A DNA stretch of 5,366 bases from Lachnospiraceae bacterium UBA7182 (lineage in GTDB: Bacteria; Bacillota; Clostridia; Lachnospirales; Lachnospiraceae), in NCBI GenBank assembly GCA_002491115.1, contig DKVI01000069.1:1-5366 (forward strand). Reading direction: 5' to 3'. A program made the translations under genes and the position numbers. Shown here in pieces: positions 1 through 4,767 of this stretch. The notes beneath the pieces are model-generated. The model had not been told where the DNA came from, did no database searches, and saw only the letters and a program-made list of their open reading frames with translations. How positions within the stretch are numbered: the first letter of the stretch is position 1; every line of letters begins with the position of its first letter.

Positions 1-325
1 AATACTGAAGATACATAAAGACCGTTTCCAAAGCGTGGAGCGCAGGGCTGTGGATGTGATGGAAACGGTTACAAACACAGGCTTGAAATATGATGAGAAG
101 GAGGAGAAAATTAACGTGTGCCAGGCAATCGAAGAGATGAGGATAGAGTCAGAGCAGATTGGAGAAAAAAGGGGTAGACGGATTGGAGAAGAAAGGGGCG
201 CTTTGAAAACCGCTCAGAAAAATGCCCGCAGCTTTTATAACATGGGGCTGGATGTGAAAATGATTGCTGAAGGAATAGGTTATGACGTGGCGACTGTGAA
301 AAAATGGCTGGGGCTGGAGAAGTAA
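1..325 (+). CDS. Rpn-family recombination-promoting nuclease / putative transposase, C-terminal part (5' end outside window)
   Basis: The reading frame is open from position 2 to the TAA at 323-325, so the gene starts before the window. About 107 residues are visible. They match my memory of the C-terminal end of the Rpn-like PD-(D/E)XK nucleases ('PD-(D/E)XK nuclease family transposase') that are abundant in Lachnospiraceae. In order there is a conserved segment ending in the motif NVCQAIEEMR, a charged linker with the repeat IGEKRGRR/IGEERGAL, and a closing helix-turn-helix-like stretch (GLDVKMIAEGIGYDVATVKK, then WLGLEK at the C-terminus). The family's catalytic domain is N-terminal and not visible here. 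Family members are DNA endonucleases that promote RecA-independent recombination; their cellular role is poorly known. A GTG at 35 could be taken as a start, but the homologous frame continues upstream, so this is a partial gene. The hairpin at 363-419 probably ends its transcript. Confidence 0.85.
   Translation, partial: ILKIHKDRFQSVERRAVDVMETVTNTGLKYDEKEEKINVCQAIEEMRIESEQIGEKRGRRIGEERGALKTAQKNARSFYNMGLDVKMIAEGIGYDVATVKKWLGLEK
157..198 (+). repeat. Two-copy 24-bp tandem repeat inside the Rpn gene
   Basis: An 18-base unit beginning GATTGGAGAA occurs at 157-174 and again at 181-198 with one mismatch (A167 versus G191). The period is 24 bp, or eight codons, encoding IGEKRGRR then IGEERGAL. Being in frame, copy-number change would alter linker length without breaking the gene. 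Repeated G-E-x-x-G linkers before the C-terminal HTH are usual in this family. Confidence 0.85.
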
Positions 326-362
326 AAAGACAATTTTATACAATTTAACAAAATAATGACAG

Positions 363-419
363 AAAGATCCTGATATAAGTATGGAAGATAAAACCAAGAA
401 GCTTGTATCAGGATTTTTT
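363..419 (+). terminator. Rho-independent terminator after the Rpn gene
   Basis: The arm ATCCTGATATAAG (367-379) pairs with CTTGTATCAGGAT (402-414): 12 Watson-Crick pairs and one G-U wobble. Flanking A363-G366 and T415-T418 extend the stem to about 17 pairs. The loop is about 22 nt (380-401). The descending arm runs into six T (414-419), the U-tract of an intrinsic terminator. It lies 38 bases after the Rpn stop codon, so it most simply ends that transcript. The A-rich left flank could also let it act on the opposite strand, though no minus-strand gene is seen nearby. The loop is longer than usual. Confidence 0.8.
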
Positions 420-449
420 GTTTATAAATTTTTGCAAAAATATAACAAC

Positions 450-455
450 TATAAT
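450..455 (+). promoter_or_regulatory. Possible -10 box upstream of the glycosyltransferase operon
   Basis: A perfect TATAAT lies in an AT-rich stretch just after the terminator, where a promoter for the downstream operon would be expected. No good -35 box is found at 15-19 bp spacing: the sequence there is T/A-rich with at most two or three matches. The box overlaps the ATG at 454. If used, transcription would begin near 462, inside the remnant, and leave a leader of about 215 bases before the first intact gene. This is a weak call, and chance in AT-rich DNA is a real alternative. Confidence 0.25.
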
Positions 456-678
456 GAAAGAAAACGGCGACTTTGACGGATTTGTGATTTCTGACGGCAG
501 ACCCAGTACATTGTCGTTTGCCGGTAAGCCGGTCTATCACAAATCAGAACTGTCTCAAGGAGGGGAGAAGGCGATGATCCTTGCTGTAAATAGAAAGAAT
601 CAGAGAGAAATCATGGAGGAGTTGAACAGAGACAGGAATACAAAAATATTGCTCCCGGATATCCCGGAGGATTTTTGA
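454..678 (+). pseudogene. C-terminal remnant of a larger protein, probably glycan-biosynthesis related (Rossmann-like half domain)
   Basis: The frame encodes about 74 residues from ATG 454. It opens further upstream to a TTG at 403, but that lies in the terminator stem. Neither start has a Shine-Dalgarno site. The peptide runs DFDGFVISDGR, then GKPVYHKSEL, then AMILAVNRKNQREIMEEL. This resembles the last half of the nucleotide-binding-like domain fused to many glycosyltransferases and FkbM methyltransferases (pattern: strand, 'G.PVy...el', 'hhhAhn.k...ei...L'). The first half, including the glycine-rich GxGxxG loop, and any catalytic domain are absent. The TGA is directly followed by the ATG of the GT2 gene, whose ribosome binding site lies within the remnant's last codons, as expected for the end of a former operon gene. 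I infer that the 5' part was lost by deletion or by arrival of the upstream Rpn gene. A free-standing small protein is possible but less likely. Confidence 0.55.
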
Positions 679-2031
679 ATGAGAAAGTACGAGACCCCAA
701 AGGTTACGGTGATCATGTATGTAAAAAACGGCGCGCCTTATTTCAGGCGGGCATTGAACAGTGTCGTGGAGCAGACACTTCAGGAGATAGAAGTGCTGAT
801 CGTGGACGGGGGGAGCACGGATGGAACATTGGAGATCGCAAAAGAGACGGCTGACATGGATGACCGCGTCCGTATTTTTTCCTGTTCCCGGGGAAGCGTA
901 GGCGCGCAGTTCAATCTGGGTGTAAGGGAAGCAAAAGGGGAATACATAGGGATCGTAGAGTCGGATGACTATATTCTTCCCGGGATGTATGAGACAGAAT
1001 ACCGGTATGCGAAAGAGACGGGCTGCGACGTCCTCAGGGCAGATAACTATATCTTTTTTGAACTGGACAATCAGGAAGTGAAGATTCGGACAAAGGTGTC
1101 GCAGGACAGGTCGGTATATGGAAGGGAATTGAAAGCCGGCAGGGATGACGAACGCATACAGATCGGCGGAAGCTATTGGACAGGTCTGTACAGAAGGGAA
1201 TATCTTCTGGAGAAGAAGATCCGCATGAATGAATCGAAAGGCGCGGCATATCAGGACTTTGGTTTTCTGTTTCTGGCGTCCGCGATGGCGGAATCTCTGT
1301 ATTTTCTGGAAGATGCGTTTTATTGTTACCGAAAAGATAATCCGAACTCTTCCTGCAACCGCCCGCAGGACATTCTTATGGTTCATAAAGAGTATGATTT
1401 CCTGAAAAAAGAGCTGGTCACCCGGGGACTTTGGGAGCATTTAAAGAAATATTTTTATTTATGGAAAATCCGAAATGAACGCTGGTTCTATCACAACTTG
1501 GATCAGGCGGATCAGGCGCGGTTTTTCCCGTACTTTTATGAGGATATGAAAAATGTTTCATCAGAATTTTCTGCTTTGGACATAAAATGGAATTTAAAAG
1601 AAAAAAGGCTGCTGGAGCTGGCAGTTCGATCGGAGAAGTTATTTGGTGATCATTTAGAACTGTGCAAACAGAAATGGGATGTTGCCTGCGAAAGGATACG
1701 GGGATTAAGTACAAAGGATTCGGTCTATATTTTCGGGGCTGGAAATATTGGGAGAATCCTGCATCATTATCTGCGAAACAGGGGAGTCGTCCTGAAGGCG
1801 TATATCGATAACAACGCAGACCTGCGGGGGACAAGGATGGAAGATGCAAAGGTGATCTCACCAGATGATATTGAGCCGGAGACAGGGAACCTGTTTTTAA
1901 TCTGCAGTGAAAATTATGCGGATGAGATTTGGGAGGACTTGAGGCGCAGGGGGATTTTGGATACACAGGCGGCGGTTGTGAGTGATATGGATGCGTGCAT
2001 ACGTTTTATGATGCGGCAAATGAAAGGATAA
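679..2031 (+). CDS. GT2 family glycosyltransferase with C-terminal Rossmann-like domain
   Basis: This 450-residue protein has a GT-A fold family 2 domain over roughly residues 8-240. Visible motifs are PKVTVIMYVKNG at the start, DGGSTDGT (43-50) for nucleotide binding, and ESDD (94-97) in the place of the metal-binding DxD. YQDFGF (Q192, D193) lies where GT2 enzymes carry the catalytic-base motif. A middle helical region (about 240-345) joins a second domain opening with VYIFGAGNIG (GAGNIG 353-358). That domain continues with AYIDNNADLRG and VISPDDI, a Rossmann-like module of unknown ligand. No membrane segment or signal peptide is seen, so it should be cytosolic. It probably transfers a sugar from a nucleotide donor to a growing glycan; the sugar cannot be told. 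The start is ATG 679 with GGAGG at 666-670, directly after the TGA of the remnant. It ends four bases before the next gene, so co-transcription is near certain. Confidence 0.9.
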   Translation: MRKYETPKVTVIMYVKNGAPYFRRALNSVVEQTLQEIEVLIVDGGSTDGTLEIAKETADMDDRVRIFSCSRGSVGAQFNLGVREAKGEYIGIVESDDYILPGMYETEYRYAKETGCDVLRADNYIFFELDNQEVKIRTKVSQDRSVYGRELKAGRDDERIQIGGSYWTGLYRREYLLEKKIRMNESKGAAYQDFGFLFLASAMAESLYFLEDAFYCYRKDNPNSSCNRPQDILMVHKEYDFLKKELVTRGLWEHLKKYFYLWKIRNERWFYHNLDQADQARFFPYFYEDMKNVSSEFSALDIKWNLKEKRLLELAVRSEKLFGDHLELCKQKWDVACERIRGLSTKDSVYIFGAGNIGRILHHYLRNRGVVLKAYIDNNADLRGTRMEDAKVISPDDIEPETGNLFLICSENYADEIWEDLRRRGILDTQAAVVSDMDACIRFMMRQMKG

Positions 2032-2035
2032 TCGA

Positions 2036-3100
2036 ATGAGCGATCACTTCGGGCAATACAGGAAAGACATTAATACTGTTTATCAGTTGCTAGGCGATGA
2101 GCAGTCGAAGTTTATTTACGGACGCAGGCTGCTTTACAGTCTTACCGGTGATGAAGCCGTTTTACAGGACATGGTTGACCGCGTCGTGAGAAGCCGCAGG
2201 GAGTGGCAGGCGTTCAGGAAAGAACTGTCAGAAAAGGCAGCGCGAAATAAGATGGTCATCTATGGAGCCGGTATATGGGGGCATATTTTATGGGAAGAGA
2301 CAAAAGATATCATCAACTGGGATCTGTGTGTCGATGCAGCCCCGGAGGGTAAAGAGTTCCCGGTCCGGCTGTGGAAGCTTGCGGATTTTATAAAGGTTTA
2401 TAACGGTGAATATGTGGCGGTATCTTCCTTTAAAAATCAGGATTCCATGTATGCGCGGCTGCTGGAAGGCGGCGTTCCCGCGGAAAAGATCATCCATGCG
2501 GGGCAGGCGATCAATGAGATGACAGAGGGCAGCGCATATTTTGATCTGAAAGAGCTTGGCCCGGTGAAGGAAAAGGAAGTATTTGTAGACGGGGGCTGTT
2601 ATGACGGTTTTACCACGAGAGCTTTTTTTCGATGGGCAGGTAAAACAGGTTATGCGTATTGTTTTGAGATAGATCAAGAGAATAGGAAGGCAATCCGGCG
2701 GAATCTGCCGGCGGGGAATTATGAGATCCTGCCAAAAGCGCTATGGTCGGAAAGGAGGACTTTGTCCCTGGCAGCAGCCGGTAATTTTGCCTCGTCCGTG
2801 GCAGAGGATGTACAGGAAGGAAGCGCCTGTGTCGAAGCGGATACGATCGATTCGCTATTGTGGGATAAGGGTGTGACTTATATCAAAATGGATATAGAAG
2901 GCGCCGAGCTTGCGGCTATAAAGGGAGCCGAAAAGGTGATCCGGGAACAGAGTCCCAGACTTGCAGTCAGTATCTATCATAAGCCGGATGATATCTTTCA
3001 GATCCCGGCCCTGCTGCATACATTTCATAAAGGTTATCGGTTCTATTTGAGACATTATTCTTTTTCGTATTACGATACAGTCCTGTATGCGGTGACATAG
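2036..3100 (+). CDS. FkbM family SAM-dependent methyltransferase with N-terminal Rossmann-like domain
   Basis: This protein has 354 residues. The C-terminal half (about 180-354) is an FkbM-type methyltransferase. It shows SAM motif I EVFVDGGCYDG (VDGGCYDG 184-191), the acidic CFEID (E211, D213) expected to bind the SAM ribose, and the family hallmark KMDIEGAE (D286-E291). HKPDD (315-319) lies near the C-terminus. FkbM relatives O-methylate sugars or polyketides. Here, between two glycosyltransferases, methylation of a glycan residue is the likely job. The N-terminal half holds a helical stretch and a Rossmann-like module with VIYGAGIWG (76-82), CVDAAPEGKEF and VAVSSFKNQD, similar in pattern to the modules in both neighbours. 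The start is ATG 2036 with AAAGGA at 2023-2028, seven bases upstream, overlapping the end of the GT2 gene. No secretion signal is seen. Confidence 0.9.
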   Translation: MSDHFGQYRKDINTVYQLLGDEQSKFIYGRRLLYSLTGDEAVLQDMVDRVVRSRREWQAFRKELSEKAARNKMVIYGAGIWGHILWEETKDIINWDLCVDAAPEGKEFPVRLWKLADFIKVYNGEYVAVSSFKNQDSMYARLLEGGVPAEKIIHAGQAINEMTEGSAYFDLKELGPVKEKEVFVDGGCYDGFTTRAFFRWAGKTGYAYCFEIDQENRKAIRRNLPAGNYEILPKALWSERRTLSLAAAGNFASSVAEDVQEGSACVEADTIDSLLWDKGVTYIKMDIEGAELAAIKGAEKVIREQSPRLAVSIYHKPDDIFQIPALLHTFHKGYRFYLRHYSFSYYDTVLYAVT

Positions 3101-3110
3101 GGGGAAAGAC

Positions 3111-3119
3111 GAGGTGATC
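3111..3119 (+). promoter_or_regulatory. Strong ribosome binding site for the GT4 N-terminal gene
   Basis: GAGGTGATC is a nine-base match to the complement of the 16S rRNA 3' end (GGATCACCTCC). It lies four bases before ATG 3124, nine after the GAGG core, and fixes that start. It sits in the 23-base gap after the methyltransferase stop codon. Confidence 0.8.
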
Positions 3120-3123
3120 TTGT

Positions 3124-3915
3124 ATGTGCTGTGAGGAAAAGAAAACTTCCTACGTCCTGTTTGGAACAGGAGATTATTATCGGAGATTCCGCCATTGGTT
3201 CAGCGATAAAACGGTTCTGGCGGTTCTGGATAATGATAAGAAAAAACAGGGAACGATGTTGGATGGCTTTCCGGTGCTTCCTCCGGATAAAATAAAAGAG
3301 CTTTCTTTTGATGCGGTGGTGATATTGAGTTTTTATGTGACAGAGATGAAGGGACAGCTTATGGATCTGGGCGTAGGCGAGGATAAAATCTATCATTTTT
3401 ATGACCTGCATGAGCTTTTCGGCGCGGAGGAGCAAAATTGTGTAAGTATTTTGCTTCTGTCCCATGATCTTTCTCTGGGAGGTCCGGCGCTGGCCCTGTA
3501 TCACGCGGCGCTTGTGCTGCGGGAACATGGATACGACGTTACGTTCGCTTCCATGCTGGACGGAGCGTTAAGGGAGAAGCTGGAGGACAGCATGATTCCG
3601 GTCATGATCGACAGGCGGCTTCAGATACATACCATGCGTGAACTGCCCTGGACAGAAACGTACGACCTTATCTTTTGCAATACGATCAATTACCATACAT
3701 TTCTTTCTGACAGGAATACAGATATTCCTGTAATCTGGTGGCTTCATGATTCTGCCTTTTTTTATGAAGGTATCAGGAAAGAGAAGCTTGCGGCCATAAG
3801 CGGCAGGAATCTTAAATATGTATCGGTCGGGCCTGTTCCCGGAAAGGCCATGGCCCGGTACCGCCCGGATGTTGTAATAGAAGATTTGATTTATGGAGTT
3901 TCAGAGGGGATATAG
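3124..3915 (+). CDS. N-terminal half of a split GT4 glycosyltransferase: Rossmann-like module plus GT-B acceptor domain
   Basis: This 263-residue frame ends at TAG 3913-3915. Residues about 8-100 form a Rossmann-like module: SYVLFGTGDYY, AVLDNDKKKQG, FPVLPPDKI, VVILSFYVTEM. From V107 a GT-B N-terminal domain starts: VSILLLSHDLSLGGPALAL, with the GG (119-120) typical of the first loop of GT4 enzymes, then REHGYDVTF. FCNTIN (184-189) and WWLHD (205-209) follow; the latter is a usual feature at the end of this domain. The frame stops just after DLIYGVSEG, where GT4 proteins cross from the first to the second domain. The donor-binding domain continues in the next reading frame. Alone this half should not catalyse sugar transfer. 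It is either one partner of a two-polypeptide enzyme or half of a gene broken by frameshift. The C-terminal 'EGI' may therefore be unnatural. Confidence 0.85.
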   Translation: MCCEEKKTSYVLFGTGDYYRRFRHWFSDKTVLAVLDNDKKKQGTMLDGFPVLPPDKIKELSFDAVVILSFYVTEMKGQLMDLGVGEDKIYHFYDLHELFGAEEQNCVSILLLSHDLSLGGPALALYHAALVLREHGYDVTFASMLDGALREKLEDSMIPVMIDRRLQIHTMRELPWTETYDLIFCNTINYHTFLSDRNTDIPVIWWLHDSAFFYEGIRKEKLAAISGRNLKYVSVGPVPGKAMARYRPDVVIEDLIYGVSEGI

Positions 3916-3919
3916 GATG
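3904..3919 (+). promoter_or_regulatory. Ribosome binding site and stop/start junction splitting the GT4 gene
   Basis: GAGGGG (3904-3909) lies seven bases before ATG 3917. The upstream stop TAG (3913-3915) is one base before that ATG, so reinitiation or coupled translation of the C-terminal half is plausible. The run of four G (3906-3909) is also the natural place for a one-base insertion: removing one G joins the two frames as SEGYRMRF. Confidence 0.6.
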
Positions 3920-4510
3920 CGATTTACTACGATCGGATATATTGAGTGGCGTAAAGGGCAGGATATTCTTGTGGATGCGCTTGAAGGAATCCGGACGGAG
4001 ATACTGGAAGCAAATGAATTTCTGCTGATCGGGCAGGACAGCTCCGTCATGGCCCAAAAGCTGCATGAGCGGATGCAGGGAAAGCCATGGATCAGGATGA
4101 CAGGTGTGGTCAGTCGGCAGGAGATCCATCAGATACTGGAAGCTGCCGATGTACTGATCTGTCCGTCCCGCGAAGATCCTATGCCGACGGTATGCGCGGA
4201 GGCCATGATGCATCATGTTCCCTGTCTGGTATCGGACGCTGTGGGAACGGCGGCCTACCTTACAGATGGTATGGACGGGGTGATTTTTAAGAGCGGGGAT
4301 ATAGATGGATTACGGGAGAAAATCCTCTGGTGCATCAATAACCAGGATACGATCAAGAAGATGGGAAACGAGGCGTACAAAGTGTATGAGAATGTATTTT
4401 CGGTAAAAGCCTTTGAGAAGAATTTATTAGCATATGTGGACGAAATGGCGGGAGCGGCCGGGGAGACTGCTGATTATCGTGGCGGCGCGCTTGGGGTTCC
4501 TGTAAGGTGA
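3917..4510 (+). CDS. C-terminal half of a split GT4 glycosyltransferase (donor-binding domain)
   Basis: From ATG 3917 this frame encodes 197 residues that form the second GT-B domain of family 4. FTTIGYIEWRKGQDIL (3-18) is the standard opening of this domain (G...KGqd.l..A). FLLIGQD follows, then AADVLICPSREDPMPTVCAEAMM. The EX7E donor-site motif reads D87-x7-E95; Asp in the first position with 'DPMP' occurs in a known GT4 subgroup. VSDAVGTAAYLTDGMDGVIF then matches the nucleotide-sugar binding end. The start is chosen for its ribosome binding site. An ATG at 3893 in the same frame has none and lies inside the upstream gene. The last 25 or so residues (GAAGETADYRGGALGVPVR) look unlike a GT4 end and may be a new tail from a rearrangement. 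By itself the domain lacks the acceptor half, which is encoded just upstream. Confidence 0.85.
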   Translation: MRFTTIGYIEWRKGQDILVDALEGIRTEILEANEFLLIGQDSSVMAQKLHERMQGKPWIRMTGVVSRQEIHQILEAADVLICPSREDPMPTVCAEAMMHHVPCLVSDAVGTAAYLTDGMDGVIFKSGDIDGLREKILWCINNQDTIKKMGNEAYKVYENVFSVKAFEKNLLAYVDEMAGAAGETADYRGGALGVPVR

Positions 4511-4618
4511 TCGCCAGGCGGATCGGGACGTTTTGCCGGAGATTAAGTATTTAAATCCTCCATAAGTTCCGTAACACTGTGGCAGGTAAATACGCACATT
4601 GAAAATTTCATACTTATA

Positions 4619-4636
4619 TTATGGAATATACCATAA
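4619..4636. repeat. Short inverted repeat in the noncoding gap
   Basis: TTATGG (4619-4624) and CCATAA (4631-4636) are perfect 6-bp arms around AATATA. It lies about 70 bases upstream of the promoter at 4706-4734 and has no T-tract, so it is not a terminator. It could be a protein-binding site or chance in AT-rich DNA. Confidence 0.35.
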
Positions 4637-4705
4637 AATCAGCCGGGTCCAGGAAGTATAAAACCAGAACAGAACGGTATTGTCTGGCACGGTCAGCCGC
4701 CTGTC

Positions 4706-4734
4706 TTGCACAATTACCCTGTTTTTAGTATAAT
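4706..4734 (+). promoter_or_regulatory. Sigma-70-type (SigA) promoter for the second Rpn gene
   Basis: TTGCAC (4706-4711, matching TTG of the -35 consensus) is followed by a 17-base spacer and a perfect TATAAT (4729-4734). Transcription would start near 4741, giving a leader of about 27 bases that carries the ribosome binding site. This indicates the second Rpn gene is expressed independently of the glycosyltransferase operon. Confidence 0.7.
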
Positions 4735-4750
4735 AAAATTGCTGAAACAG

Positions 4751-4763
4751 AAAGGCGGTGGAG
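4751..4763 (+). promoter_or_regulatory. Ribosome binding site deciding the TTG start at 4768
   Basis: AAAGGCGGTGGAG differs from the ideal AAAGGAGGTGG-type site by one base and ends four bases before TTG 4768. No in-frame ATG or GTG lies between the upstream in-frame stop (4726-4728) and this TTG, so the TTG start is well supported. Confidence 0.75.
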
Positions 4764-4767
4764 ACAG

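Noticed and set aside
326..362. AT-rich stretch after the Rpn stop that could be read as a promoter
   Set aside because: No convincing -35/-10 pair at proper spacing, and any transcript would run straight into the terminator.
403..453. TTG 403 as start of the small frame ending at 678
   Set aside because: It lies inside the descending arm of the terminator hairpin and has no ribosome binding site. The encoded residues before 454 are not recognisably homologous.
544..1440. Long open frame on the minus strand (298 codons) opposite the remnant and the GT2 gene
   Set aside because: The translation is rich in His, Phe, Ile, Pro and Arg with no recognisable domain. It mirrors the codon pattern of the clearly coding plus strand, so it is a shadow.
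1418..1966. Minus-strand frame of 182 codons opposite the GT2 C-terminal region
   Set aside because: The composition is Pro/Ser/His-rich with no motif and no independent start signal. The opposite strand encodes a recognisable domain.
3893..3916. ATG 3893 as an alternative start of the GT4 C-terminal frame
   Set aside because: It lacks a ribosome binding site and lies within the upstream coding frame. ATG 3917 has GAGGGG at seven-base spacing and begins directly at the domain edge.
4509..4540. Possible terminator after the GT4 C-terminal frame (GATCGCC...GGCGGATC, then TTTT)
   Set aside because: The stem needs a bulge and a loop that is too small, and the T-run is only four bases and displaced from the stem.
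4543..4611. Minus-strand mini-ORF of 22 residues (MKFSMCVFTCHS...) in the noncoding gap
   Set aside because: It has no ribosome binding site, is very short, has no recognisable family, and lies in AT-rich DNA where such frames are common.
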